Shown here: positions 17,418 to 26,476 of the stretch, one piece after another
Numbering within the stretch: position 1 is the first letter of the stretch
How the letters are laid out: each line of letters begins with the position of its first letter
Assembly: GCF_009938225.1 (NCBI RefSeq)
Contig: NZ_AP019658.1
Span: forward strand, 1,469,266-1,533,265
DNA: 64,000 nt
DNA from: Vibrio ponticus
GTDB lineage: Bacteria > Pseudomonadota > Gammaproteobacteria > Enterobacterales > Vibrionaceae
Direction of reading: 5' to 3'
Program-made: the position numbers and the translations under genes
The notes under the pieces: generated by a model
What the model saw: only the letters and a program-made list of their open reading frames with translations
Told to the model about the DNA's origin: nothing
Databases searched by the model: none

Positions 17418-18017
17418 CTAAATTTGACTAAACTCTGCTTGAGTCATTCCGTAATACAGCTTGTCATCAAACCCATGCTGCGTTTTGTAGTAATCCTTCT
17501 GACGACCTTCTTGTTTAAAGCCACATTTCTCAAGCGTCTTGTATGATCCTACATTGGCAGCGTAACAATCAGCTGAAATCTTATGTGCACCCAATTGGTT
17601 AAAACCAATTTCCGTCATCAGTTGGCAAGCACGAGTCGCAATGCCTTGTCTCCAAGCGTGATAAGGCAATTGATAACCCACTTCATAGTTGCCTACCAGA
17701 AACATCACTGCCGTTACCGCTGTCATGCCCATATATTTTCCAGCAAGATCGCGTATGACAAAGACTGGTGACTCTGCCCATTCTCCCGCTTCAATGGCTT
17801 GTTGGGTGCTTTCAATCAGAGGGTTAAAATATCCTTCATATAAGCTATTGTCCGCAGGTGCAAAATAGAGATATGGGTTTACTCGGTCATCGTTTAACAT
17901 CTCGATGATATCGGCTAAGTCTGACGGCTTAATTTGGGCGATGGTTAAGCCTTCAGAAAACTCAACTGCATGTCCCTGTTTAAGCTCTAAAAAATTGATT
18001 GTCTTGTGATTAGTCAT
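17418..18017 (-). CDS. RimJ/RimL-type GNAT acetyltransferase
   Basis: This 199-aa protein matches the Acetyltransf_3 pattern: EVGYQLPYHAWRQGIATRACQLM contains the acetyl-CoA loop (RQGIAT), and NVGSYKTLEKCGFKQEG is the typical C-terminal motif. Relatives acetylate N-termini of ribosomal proteins or small amines; which applies here is unknown. Its start codon is 108 bp from the end of the AraC-type gene on the same strand. Confidence 0.85.
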   Translation of the reverse strand: MTNHKTINFLELKQGHAVEFSEGLTIAQIKPSDLADIIEMLNDDRVNPYLYFAPADNSLYEGYFNPLIESTQQAIEAGEWAESPVFVIRDLAGKYMGMTAVTAVMFLVGNYEVGYQLPYHAWRQGIATRACQLMTEIGFNQLGAHKISADCYAANVGSYKTLEKCGFKQEGRQKDYYKTQHGFDDKLYYGMTQAEFSQI

Positions 18018-18125
18018 TGTTACCTTTCCTAGCGCTGGTTTTATTGCGCCTTATTCTGCAACGAATACTAACAAAGCGCTGCAACTACAAATTGGATTTT
18101 TGCGACAACTTTGAGCATCAAATGA

Positions 18126-18959
18126 CTATTCAAAATCACCGTAGATATCGATAGTTAAATCCCGCTGCTTGAGGTATTTCGTGGGCGTTTTGCCCAATTG
18201 CTGTTTCAGAGTACGAATCAAATGAGATTGATCACTAAAACCAAATTGCTGGGAAAGTTCTGTCCAATCAATGTCACTTTGTTGCTGATAAATGGACAGA
18301 ACCATCAGCTCTAAACGCATCATCTGTAGATATTGTTTCACGCTTAAACCCACCACAAGCTTAAAGCTACGCTCAAGGGTTCGACGCGAACAAGCGCATT
18401 CGTTAGCCAACCATGCCACATCCACCCTATCTGGCGATTCGATGTGGTGCTCAATCAAAGTCACTGCTCTCTGTGCCAGTAAAAATGCCTTATCTTGATT
18501 GGGAGAAATCGAGAGCGAGTCAAAATGCTGCTTTACCGTATTGAGTAACTGCGTCGCATCGTCTGAAGATTGCCAAAGTACTCGCTGAAACTGTTTATCA
18601 AATAGCGATGTTAGCCAATCAAACCATTGGCACTGATTGATGGGTTGCACAGCTTCTTGATTCAAACAATAAAGCGCTTCAGGGCGAAACGTAATGCCGA
18701 TACGTTTTAGTGGAGGGTGATCATCCAGCAATAGCAGTTTATCGGTCGCCGTCAGCAAATGATTTCCCCACCCCGAGAGTATCAACTCACCATTGTCATA
18801 GCTGTAAGCCTGCGTCTCAGGCGTAAACAACAAGTGCGCACGCATATTCGGAATCAAGTATGGTTTAGGCTCGATCACCTCGCCTTCCTCAACTTCCAAG
18901 TACCACACTTGATGGATAAGCCATTCATAGCCAGGTAGAGGCTTCTTCCACGCTTTCAT
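18126..18959 (-). CDS. AraC-family transcriptional regulator
   Basis: This 277-aa regulator has two helix-turn-helix motifs at its C-terminus: DVAWLANECACSRRTLERSFKLVVGLSVKQYL and IDWTELSQQFGFSDQSHLIRTLKQQLGKTPTKYL. The N-terminal about 170 residues would sense a ligand and resemble DUF6597-type domains. It lies upstream of the RimJ/RimL-like gene on the same strand and may control it, but the target is not shown by any visible site. Confidence 0.9.
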   Translation of the reverse strand: MKAWKKPLPGYEWLIHQVWYLEVEEGEVIEPKPYLIPNMRAHLLFTPETQAYSYDNGELILSGWGNHLLTATDKLLLLDDHPPLKRIGITFRPEALYCLNQEAVQPINQCQWFDWLTSLFDKQFQRVLWQSSDDATQLLNTVKQHFDSLSISPNQDKAFLLAQRAVTLIEHHIESPDRVDVAWLANECACSRRTLERSFKLVVGLSVKQYLQMMRLELMVLSIYQQQSDIDWTELSQQFGFSDQSHLIRTLKQQLGKTPTKYLKQRDLTIDIYGDFE

Positions 18960-19100
18960 TAATTTTGCTTCTTAATCAGACACTCAATAACAGACGAAGC
19001 ATGGCACACTAGCGCATAGATCACCATTGCCTATCTTCATCCTGCTGCATTTCCTAGCTCTCCCCCTTCTCGATTCTGCCTTCTCGATTTCTTTGTTCTC

Positions 19101-19143
19101 TCTTCTCTTCTCTTCTCTTCTCTTCTCTTCTCTTCTCTTCTCT
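19101..19143. repeat. Pentanucleotide microsatellite (TCTTC)8
   Basis: Eight exact TCTTC copies run from 19101 to 19140 and continue into TCT. The tract lies between the AraC gene and the FMN riboswitch. Slipped-strand changes here would alter the spacing of promoter elements. Two copies of the unrelated heptamer AATTCTC follow at about 19155. Confidence 0.95.
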
Positions 19144-19232
19144 ACCATCTCAAATTCTCAATTCTCAATTGCCATCACAACCCATTCTGTAATACCCTTT
19201 AGGCGCCTAACTTGTTGGGCAAACAATTAAAA

Positions 19233-19372
19233 CTGAAATTCTCAGGGCAGGGTGAAAGTCCCTACCGGCGGTATATCTTTTTAGATGAGCCCGCGAGCGC
19301 TCGATTCGTCGAGGTCAGCAGATCTGGTGAGATGCCAGAGCCGACGGTTATAGTCCGGATGAGAGAGAATGA
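19233..19372 (+). ncRNA. FMN riboswitch (RFN element)
   Basis: The conserved RFN blocks appear in order: TTCTCAGGGCAGGGTGAAAG, TCCCTACCGGCGGT, AGCCCGCGAGCG, CAGATCTGGTGAGATGCCAG, and AGCCGACGGTTATAGTCCGG with GATGAGAGAGAA at the end. It sits about 110 bases upstream of ribB, so FMN should turn ribB expression down. Confidence 0.97.
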
Positions 19373-19482
19373 GTAACACACCAGATCAAAGGCAGATTTT
19401 GCCTGCCGTGAGCTGGTGCATTTTGCATTGTGTTCTATCCCTCCCAATGAGCCCTGATTCTGGTAATGAATAGGAGTTAACC

Positions 19483-20139
19483 ATGAATCAGACATCACTA
19501 CTTGCCGAATTTGGCGACCCAATCACACGTGTAACCAACGCTATCGAAGCGCTTAAAAACGGCCAAGGCGTTATGCTGCTGGACGATGAAGATCGTGAAA
19601 ACGAAGGCGATATCATCTATTCAGCCGAACACCTAACCGCTGCGCAAATGGCGCTGATGATTCGCGAATGTAGCGGCATTGTGTGCCTATGTTTAACCGA
19701 AGAGCACGCGAACCAACTTGAGCTACCACCAATGGTAGAGAATAACGACAGCGCCAACCAAACGGCGTTTACGGTATCCATTGAGGCAAAAGAAGGGGTA
19801 ACAACTGGTGTGTCAGCGCAAGATCGCGTGACCACAGTAAAAACGGCTGTTGCTGCGAATGCCAAACCAAGCGATCTCGCTCGTCCGGGTCATGTATTCC
19901 CACTGCGCGCTCGTGCTGGCGGCGTTTTAACTCGTCGTGGTCATACTGAAGGCACCATTGATTTGGTAACACTAGCAGGGTTACAACCTGCAGGCTTATT
20001 GTGTGAACTGACTAACCCAGACGGCACAATGGCAAAAACACCTGAAATTGTGACATTTGCAAAAGCGCACAATATGCCAGTATTGACGATTGAAGATATC
20101 GTTCAGTACCGCACGCAGAATATGCAGAAAAGTGCTTAA
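19483..20139 (+). CDS. ribB: 3,4-dihydroxy-2-butanone-4-phosphate synthase
   Basis: This 218-aa enzyme converts ribulose 5-phosphate to dihydroxybutanone phosphate plus formate in riboflavin synthesis. The catalytic loop is visible as [14 protein letters not shown] (about residues 32-45), with [23 protein letters not shown] further on. It is a stand-alone RibB without a GTP cyclohydrolase II domain. GGAG lies six bases before the ATG, and the FMN riboswitch controls it. Confidence 0.97.
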   Translation: MNQTSLLAEFGDPITRVTNAIEALKNGQGVMLLDDEDRENEGDIIYSAEHLTAAQMALMIRECSGIVCLCLTEEHANQLELPPMVENNDSANQTAFTVSIEAKEGVTTGVSAQDRVTTVKTAVAANAKPSDLARPGHVFPLRARAGGVLTRRGHTEGTIDLVTLAGLQPAGLLCELTNPDGTMAKTPEIVTFAKAHNMPVLTIEDIVQYRTQNMQKSA

Positions 20140-20159
20140 TTGAGCACACTGAAGTAATT

Positions 20160-20186
20160 AGGGCATCCCATAAACTGGGATGCCCT
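20160..20186 (+). terminator. Stem-loop after ribB
   Basis: AGGGCATCCCA and TGGGATGCCCT pair perfectly over 11 bases with a five-base loop, 20 bases after the ribB stop. A strong U-run is missing, but the position fits a terminator. Confidence 0.7.
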
Positions 20187-20215
20187 AATAACTGGTGTTT
20201 CTACAGTAAAAGTAA

Positions 20216-21507
20216 GGTTCATCGCGGCTTTCCGGGGAAAGCCGCTTTTATCTTTAAGAAGAAATAATCGGTATCTCGATAACCATAACCCATCCGCTTG
20301 ATTAACTTTATTTTGTTGTTTATCCCTTCAAGAGTGCACGTATTCAACGGATAAATGGCTGAAGCGGTAATACCATGAAGGTAAGGAAGAAGCTTTCTAG
20401 CAAACTCTTTTAATGGCTTTATCCCGCTCTCATTCACTTGCTCCCACCATACCTTCCATAAGTTTTTTTGCCTGAAGTTCAGACTCACAACGCCAGAGTT
20501 CCTTTAATTGCGCTCCCAGTACATAGGTAGTCATCAAGTCCTGATTTATCTTCAATATTTCAGTGAGATAGCTCTCCTGTTGTGTGTTTAAATTATCTCT
20601 ATTTTTCAATAATACCCAACGAGAACGCTTGACCCATTGTCTCGCTTTTTTATCATGCTTTAGCTTATTGGCTTGATCGACTCGGACTCTATCTATGACC
20701 TCACGACCGAACTTAGCCACAACATGGAACAAATCATAAACGATACGTGCATTTGGGCAGTGCTCTTGGACTTCAAGGTCAAAAGCAGTATTCATATCCA
20801 TTGCTACCGCCTCGATATTTTTACCATATTCGCCTAACCGCTCGAAGAACGGTCGAATGTCCTTACGACTACGACCTATACCTATCCAGATAACCTGATG
20901 AGTCTTTGCATCAGCAATGACAGTGGCATAACGATGTCCCTTAAAAATGGCGAACTCGTCCATAACGAGTTGCCTTAATTCGCTCCATTTAACTTGCGGT
21001 ACCACTTGTTGAAGTCGACGCTTATCTATCTCTTTAATTGTGTGCCAATGAACACCAGTGATTTGTGCGATATGCTTAATGGGCAAAAAGTGGCAGTAGT
21101 TGTTCGATATAGCTTCGTAAGCGATTAGTGATGCGAGAATAAGGCTCTAACCAAGATAACAGCTCTGTTTTAATGCCACATTTACTACACCTAACTCGTC
21201 GAGTTTGAACAAGTAACTCAACAGATATTCCAAGCAGTGTTGCGTCTTTCACGTTGCGCCATTGGTACTCATGTATTGCTTGAGCGTGAAGTCCACAGGG
21301 ACATCTACCGAGAGAGTTAGGTTTAAGGGTGAGTGTAATAAGTGATTCTGTCTGATGAGACTTTGCTACATGAAAGCCTTCCCAGAACGAAGATAGGAAA
21401 GTATGATTCGGCATGAAAACGGTAGTTTGTGTAGGTTTTGTTTGGCGATAAAACTCTATCACTTACTACCGTTTTTGTTTTGAGTTCCCGCTTATCCGCG
21501 ATGAACC
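20216..21507 (-). mobile_element. ISL3-family insertion sequence with 8-bp target duplication
   Basis: The 1292-bp element starts and ends with the inverted sequence GGTTCATCGCGG (20216-20227 and its complement ending at 21507); similarity continues imperfectly inward. AAAAGTAA occurs directly outside both ends (20208-20215 and 21508-21515), an 8-bp target duplication as expected for ISL3. The clean duplication indicates a fairly recent insertion. It landed between ribB and a GNAT gene, eight bases past the GNAT stop, without breaking either. Confidence 0.95.
20219..21462 (-). pseudogene. ISL3-family transposase, two frameshifts
   Basis: Read in three frames, the protein shows a zinc-ribbon start (CPCGLHAQ and VRCSKCGIK), a central HTH and DDE part (VMDEFAIFKGHRYATVIAD and RIVYDLFHVVAKFGREV), and the C-terminal part (NTCTLEGINNKIKLIKRMGYGYRD). 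The first break, near 21083-21088, is a T5 run where T4 would keep PLLPIKHIAQ in frame. The second, near 20465-20471, is an A7 run where A6 would keep QAKNLWKVWWEQ in frame. Both are one-base homopolymer gains, so either decay or sequencing error could explain them. Confidence 0.9.
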
Positions 21508-21523
21508 AAAAGTAAGCCATGAC

Positions 21524-22003
21524 CTACTTAACGGTAAAGTATTGTCTGGTCACCACACCCCATTTCTCATCCTGATACTGATCTTCGCTCCATTCTCCTT
21601 GAATACAGCCAGCTAGCGCGTAGTCACCCACTACATCGCGCCAAAACTTCACAGCATGATCAGCCCCTTTAACCTGTTTGATCTCCCAAGATCCTCGCAA
21701 GTTATCGAACATTTTCGAGATAAACTGTTTACCAACTTTATTCTTACGGAAATACGGCACCACATAGAAATCACAAATATCGAACTGCTGTGGCGCTTTT
21801 TCAGCAATTGAGGTCAAAGCCGCTGGAACACCGTCAATATAAAGCAGATAACCAGTGACGTTGTCACCTAGTTGAGGGTAGATTTCAAACAGGCCATTTT
21901 CATCGGGTTTATCATCAATAATTCGAGAAAACTCGGCAGCGTAACCTTGATACAAGTTGGCAAAAACGTGCGCATTACTGCTATCAACTTTGACTATTTT
22001 CAT
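21524..22003 (-). CDS. GNAT-family N-acetyltransferase
   Basis: This 159-aa protein has a GNAT core with FDICDFYVVPYFRKNKVGKQFISKMF (strand 4 and acetyl-CoA loop RKNKVG) and AVKFWRDVVGDYAL. The target substrate is unknown. The neighbouring IS lies just beyond its stop codon, so the coding part is intact. Confidence 0.8.
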   Translation of the reverse strand: MKIVKVDSSNAHVFANLYQGYAAEFSRIIDDKPDENGLFEIYPQLGDNVTGYLLYIDGVPAALTSIAEKAPQQFDICDFYVVPYFRKNKVGKQFISKMFDNLRGSWEIKQVKGADHAVKFWRDVVGDYALAGCIQGEWSEDQYQDEKWGVVTRQYFTVK

Positions 22004-22704
22004 ATACTTGTCTCTATTGTTATTATGTTTAAACTACATCTTAGCCGTACAATTGGAAAAGTTTTAATAGAAAATTTAAAAATAATACTAGTAATTCAGT
22101 TTAAAAGGTGTATATTGCGCTCTTGCTCTGACAATCGAATTGTTAAAGTATAGTAAGTCTTCCAGTGACATCCCTAGCAAGATTCTCCCTGAAATACCCT
22201 CAAATCTATATTGAAGAATGAATTCCAAGTTCAGTGCATTAAGAGAAATTCCGAAACAATAGTGTAATTTTTTGCAGTAACTTCTTGATAGCATGAAATG
22301 ATATCAATAACGTTTAACAGCCAATGACTATTGTTTGCGAAGGTTAGAAGGTCTAATGAGAGACCAAGAGCATCTTTTACTTCACAACGACTAACGTGCA
22401 AAGTAACAGATACTAACGATGCGCCCCCTAATGACGTCGATGGGGCAATACAACCTTCCCTAATTTCTTATATACCAAAACCTAGTTGCAGCCTTGTGCG
22501 TAGCACTCGTTGCTTTGGCGCTGTCGATCTGTTTCCTCACAGTATATCTGTGCTGGGAAGCTATTGCTTGCCGTTCGCAAAACTGTAATCAAGCGTTGCT
22601 AAGGTATAACTCTAGCCCTTAAAAACTCAGACTAGCGCTGTTTAACGCAGCTATTTGTTTGAATCGAAAGGGGATATTTAAACTTCCACAAATAGGTAAA
22701 TAAT

Positions 22705-22776
22705 ATGGCTCGTTCTATCGGTCGAAAAAGATTTTGGTTCCAACAAAAACGTGATAATTCAACATTTAAAAAATAG
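22705..22776 (+). CDS. Possible 23-aa basic peptide
   Basis: An ATG preceded by AGGT seven bases upstream opens a 23-codon frame beginning MARSIGRKRFWFQQKRD, with eight Lys/Arg in all. It ends eight bases before the next small frame, suggesting coupling. The function is unknown. It is short enough to be chance, but it is in a region otherwise unexplained. Confidence 0.35.
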   Translation: MARSIGRKRFWFQQKRDNSTFKK

Positions 22777-22784
22777 GTACGCTA

Positions 22785-22994
22785 TTGCTAATTACATTTA
22801 ATATATTCAAAAACAAAACAACTTGGAGTGCGAACATTCATCAACTTAATAGTGACATTTTAAAGCGTCTTGTGCTGGCAAATAGTCCTTTAAGTGAATT
22901 AGATTTAGACTTCTCTTTCTGTGAAGAAACATCGATGGGCAGTATTACTGGCAAAGATAATTCTCAGGTAGGTGAGTTCATTGTATTTTTTTGA
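22785..22994 (+). CDS. Possible 69-aa hypothetical protein (TTG start)
   Basis: The frame starts with TTG eight bases after AGG and runs 69 codons. It has an ordinary, mildly acidic composition (SPLSELDLDFSFCEE) and ends GEFIVFF. It follows the 23-aa frame with eight bases between. I do not recognise it. It may be the remains of a larger gene or a small toxin-type protein; there is no motif to decide. Confidence 0.35.
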   Translation: MLITFNIFKNKTTWSANIHQLNSDILKRLVLANSPLSELDLDFSFCEETSMGSITGKDNSQVGEFIVFF

Positions 22995-23348
22995 TGATTT
23001 TGAAGCTTACGCTTCATTCGTCACCCCATTCTTCAGACAATCCTCTCGTCTGTCGAATAGCAGCGACAACAACAGCTGAACAAATGCTTTTCTAGAATAG
23101 AAAGTGCACTCAGAGAACAAGGGCAAAGCCAAACGCTTTAACCGCTATAAATGAGAAAGACACAGCGCCACCTGTGGATTTATATGGCTTAGCCCTTACC
23201 CTTAACACCCAACCACCCCGTATAAAACTGAACGATCCCGATCAGTTAAGAAATACGAAGTAAGAATTTCCGGTTTCCAAACCCCAAATAGAAAGAAAGC
23301 CAACCTTCCATGGTCAGCCTTCCTATTCTATGCAATTTCAATCACTGA

Positions 23349-24605
23349 TTATCGAACGATCATTTGCTCGCGACCAGGACCAACAGACACCATCTTCACT
23401 GGTACACCCATTAGCTCTTCGATACGCAATACGTATTTTTGTGCCGCTAGTGGTAGCTCTTCAAACTGACGACAACCTGTGATGTCTTCGCTCCAGCTTT
23501 CCATCTTCTCGTAGATTGGTGCGAGTGCAGCCGTTTGTGGCCAAATTGGGTTCTCGCTGTGCTCACCTTCGTAGCCAACACAGATCTTCAGATCTTTCAG
23601 ACCAGTTAGGCAGTCAACTTTAGTTAGCGCGATTTCCGTTGCCGCTTGTAGCTCCACACCATTCTTAGTTGCAACTGCATCGAAGTAACCCATATCACGA
23701 GGACGGCCCGTGGTTGCACCAAATTCGCCTGCTAGTTCACGGAATGCATCTTGCTCTTCCATGGCTGTAATTAGCGTGCCCGTACCCACTGATGAGCTGA
23801 ATGCTTTCGCTACCGCAATAACGCGCTCAGGACGAAGTGCTGGTAGACCACTACCAATACCTGCGTACATAGAAACTACGTTAGATGACGTTGTCCATGG
23901 GTACTCACCGTACACAAGATCACGACCCGCACCTAGCTGAGCTTCAAATAGCAACGTTTGCTGATTTGCTTGTAGCTCTTTTAGAGGCAGCGTTACGTTG
24001 CAGATAGCATCACGCCAAGGCGCTGATACTTCTAGCAGCCAATCCGCCATCTCTTGTGCAGTTTGCTCAAATTCAAAGGTTGGGTATAGCGCGCGCAATT
24101 GCGGCAGTTTCCAGTCCATCCAGAATTTGATGCGCTCAACCAACACTTCAGGCTGTTTTAACCAACCAACCAGAATGCCTTTTTTCATTACTCGGTCACC
24201 GTACGCAGGTGCAATACCTTGGCGCGTTGAACCGTAAGCTTTGTCGCCTAGGCGCACTTCTTCTAGCGTATCTTCTAGAGCGTGTAGAGGCAGACATAGC
24301 GTTGCGCGGTCAGAAATACAAAGATTTACTTTCACGCCTGACTCTTCCACTTCAGCAATCTCTTGCGATAGTGACGCAGGGCTAATTACCATGCCAGGGC
24401 CAAGAACTGCGATACAGTCTGGGTTAAATACGCCGCTTGGTAGTTGGTGTAGTTTGAATGTACCAAAGTCATTAACAACAGTGTGACCTGCGTTATTACC
24501 ACCTTGGAAACGGATACTTGCTGATGCTTGGTCTGCCAAATAATCAACGATTCGACCTTTACCTTCATCACCCCAGTTTGCACCAACAACGACAATAGAC
24601 GACAT
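23349..24605 (-). CDS. purA: Adenylosuccinate synthetase paralogue (PurA2 type)
   Basis: This 418-aa protein is a PurA family member, slightly shorter than the usual 430 or so residues. The GTP/IMP loop reads GANWGDEGKGRIVDYLA, with catalytic Asp kept but Gln of the usual TQWGDEGKGK changed to Asn. The catalytic His lies in GGNNAGHTV. The aspartate loop keeps both key arginines (ATTGRPRDMG). The stretch usually read as [23 protein letters not shown] is altered (FEAQLGAGRDLVYGEYPWTTSSN). It probably makes adenylosuccinate from IMP and aspartate, with altered regulation or specificity. A LysR gene starts 145 bp away in the opposite direction and may control it. Confidence 0.88.
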   Translation of the reverse strand: MSSIVVVGANWGDEGKGRIVDYLADQASASIRFQGGNNAGHTVVNDFGTFKLHQLPSGVFNPDCIAVLGPGMVISPASLSQEIAEVEESGVKVNLCISDRATLCLPLHALEDTLEEVRLGDKAYGSTRQGIAPAYGDRVMKKGILVGWLKQPEVLVERIKFWMDWKLPQLRALYPTFEFEQTAQEMADWLLEVSAPWRDAICNVTLPLKELQANQQTLLFEAQLGAGRDLVYGEYPWTTSSNVVSMYAGIGSGLPALRPERVIAVAKAFSSSVGTGTLITAMEEQDAFRELAGEFGATTGRPRDMGYFDAVATKNGVELQAATEIALTKVDCLTGLKDLKICVGYEGEHSENPIWPQTAALAPIYEKMESWSEDITGCRQFEELPLAAQKYVLRIEELMGVPVKMVSVGPGREQMIVR

Positions 24606-24750
24606 AATTAACTCTCCTCAAAAGCGATGGACTTATCCTAAACATCCGCTCAAAATAAGAAAAATTAATAATCGTTATAACCCTAATAAGAATTCCATAT
24701 GGGATTATAATGATTTTTGCGATCGGCCTAGAACCCTAACGAGGACAATT

Positions 24751-25638
24751 ATGATAGACCTCAACTGGCTCAATACTTTTGTTGTTTTGGCTCGTGTGGA
24801 GCACTTTGGCAAGACCGCCAATGAACTGCATATGACGCAGCCCAATGTCAGTCTGCACATTAAACAGCTTGAGCAAGCGACCCGAGTTAAACTGATTGAA
24901 CGCAACCCATTTCGCCTTACTCAAGCGGGAGAGCGGCTGCTAAAAAGTGCCAAAAGCACCCTGATGGAATTGCAAGTTTGCCAAGCTGACATCAACGCTA
25001 TCAATGACTTAGACCAAGGTACGTTGACCATCGCTGCAAGCGATATCATCTCGCGCTTACTGCTTATTTCGCCGTTTCAATCGTTCAAAAAGCAGTTCCC
25101 AGGAATTGATCTATCGCTGCTTAATACCACCTCTTCACAAGCGGCAGAATTGGTCAAAAGTGCCAAAGCGGATCTCGGCTTTGTGATGGCGCAAAAAGAG
25201 AGCCAACCACTGCATTTCACCGAATTGCAGCAAGTGAAATGGTGCGCGTTAGGCGATGGTTTACAAGCCTGGCAACAAGGTCAATGGGACAGCAAACAAG
25301 AAGAACCAACATTGATCTTACTTGGTCACGATACTCGTACCCGCGATCTACTCGACCTGGCTCTGCCTACGCTTAATTTGCCTAAATATCGCGTGATGGA
25401 AGTCGGCAGTGTCGATGCGCAAATTGACTGGGCAGAAGCGGGATTTGGCGTTGCCATCGTGCCGGAGTTTTCCTTACATCCTAAGTTGAATTTGAAGACT
25501 GCGATTACGCCTTTACCTGAATTTCCTACCACTAGCCTAGGTTACATCGTACGACAAAATCAGGTGCTTTCTCGTGCGATTAAACAGCTATTAAATTGGG
25601 TAAGTGAAGAGATTGTTCGCTCGCAACAAAGCAGTTAA
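24751..25638 (+). CDS. LysR-family transcriptional regulator, divergent from the purA paralogue
   Basis: This 295-aa protein begins with the LysR winged helix (LNTFVVLARVEHFGKTANELHMTQPNVSLHIKQLEQ) followed by the substrate-binding fold. GAGG lies eight bases before the ATG. The divergent arrangement with the purA-like gene is the usual layout of a LysR and its target. No effector can be inferred. Confidence 0.92.
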   Translation: MIDLNWLNTFVVLARVEHFGKTANELHMTQPNVSLHIKQLEQATRVKLIERNPFRLTQAGERLLKSAKSTLMELQVCQADINAINDLDQGTLTIAASDIISRLLLISPFQSFKKQFPGIDLSLLNTTSSQAAELVKSAKADLGFVMAQKESQPLHFTELQQVKWCALGDGLQAWQQGQWDSKQEEPTLILLGHDTRTRDLLDLALPTLNLPKYRVMEVGSVDAQIDWAEAGFGVAIVPEFSLHPKLNLKTAITPLPEFPTTSLGYIVRQNQVLSRAIKQLLNWVSEEIVRSQQSS

Positions 25639-25680
25639 GCCTTTAAGTTAAGCGTTGCAACTTCAAAGCGAACGCGGCTG

Positions 25681-25718
25681 AAAAAAACGCCCCAAAAGCC
25701 TAAAGAGCATTTGGGGCG
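25681..25718 (-). terminator. Terminator after the nucleoside phosphorylase gene
   Basis: On the minus strand CGCCCCAAA and TTTGGGGCG form a 9-bp stem followed by TTTTTTT. It lies 27 bases past the stop of the gene at 25745, and also ends the LysR transcript region. Confidence 0.85.
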
Positions 25719-25744
25719 AGATTGAATTAGAGGCTTAACAAACC

Positions 25745-26476
25745 TTATGCTTGAGCGATAAGTGCCTCTAAGGCGGCTAGAGAAGCTTGTTTTTCGCCCT
25801 GCATCATCACTTCTGCTTCATTGACGTATTGATCGACGCCTTCTTTGACATCTTGCTGGTAAAGCACCACGTTATTCAAAATAGACGCCACTTCAAGACC
25901 GCGCAGACGACCCACCGCAAACAGTGCTGAAGTTTCCATATCCGCACCTAAAATGCCCTTTTTATTCCAATAGTGGCAAATGGCCTCTTCATCATCGGTG
26001 TAAAAACTATCGTGTGAACGCACGACACCAAAGTGATAAGCGTTCGTTTGACTCGCAAGGTAATTATCCAGCGCTTTTAACAATGAGAAACTGGCGTACG
26101 CTGGGTAAGAAGCTTCAACATAAGACTTTGAGCCCCCCTCATCACGGACCGCACCCTCTGCCACAATCAGCTCACCTAAACCAATACCTGACTGCATTGC
26201 CCCTGCTGAGCCAACACGCACAACATGAGTCACACCACATTGCTTAAGCTCTTCGATCGCAATAATCATCGAGGGCGCACCAATGCCAGTACTGCACACC
26301 GACACTGGCACACCTTTATATGCGCCAGTAAACAAGCGGTACTCGCGATTTTCCGAGACCAACTCAGCGTGATCAAACAGAGCGGCAATACGGTTTGCGC
26401 GGTCCGGCTCACCACAGACAATCACCAAGGGGGCGACTTGCGTTGCATCAACACCAATATGGGGCTGTTTCAGCAT
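25745..26476 (-). CDS. udp: Nucleoside phosphorylase, uridine phosphorylase-like
   Basis: This 243-aa enzyme of the PNP/UDP family splits a nucleoside with phosphate. Phosphate-binding CGEPDRANRI, the RVGSAGAMQSGIGLGELIVAEGAVRDEG core and ILGADMETSALFAVG (purine/pyrimidine and ribose site) are clear. The QXXG-like region fits uridine phosphorylase better than DeoD, but a broad-range enzyme is possible. It lies opposite a YeiL-like regulator and near a NupC-type transporter, forming a nucleoside-use group. Confidence 0.85.
   Translation of the reverse strand: MLKQPHIGVDATQVAPLVIVCGEPDRANRIAALFDHAELVSENREYRLFTGAYKGVPVSVCSTGIGAPSMIIAIEELKQCGVTHVVRVGSAGAMQSGIGLGELIVAEGAVRDEGGSKSYVEASYPAYASFSLLKALDNYLASQTNAYHFGVVRSHDSFYTDDEEAICHYWNKKGILGADMETSALFAVGRLRGLEVASILNNVVLYQQDVKEGVDQYVNEAEVMMQGEKQASLAALEALIAQA

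Larger units (their letters stand above)
22004..23348. other. Gene-poor 1.3-kb stretch
   Basis: No ordinary gene is evident. Two small plus-strand frames are the best candidates (22705-22776 and 22785-22994). Near 23107-23180 the segments AAGGGCAAAGCCA and TGGCTTAGCCCTT are inverted about 60 bases apart and could form a long stem. AACTGA and TCAGTT around 23227-23250 form a short stem. I checked for integron-type recombination sites and could not fit the core motifs. Confidence 0.5.

Noticed and set aside
19027..19230. 67-codon plus-strand frame with Ser/Leu/Phe repeats
   Set aside because: It is simply a translation of the TCTTC microsatellite and has no ribosome site.
20440..20490. Programmed frameshift at the A7 run of the ISL3 transposase
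   Set aside because: Joining the frames needs a +1 move (or one base less), while slippery A7 sites give -1; homopolymer gain is simpler.
22331..23260. Possible integron attC-type sites
   Set aside because: I could not find the paired core motifs (RYYYAAC and GTTRRRY) in the right order; only generic stems are present.
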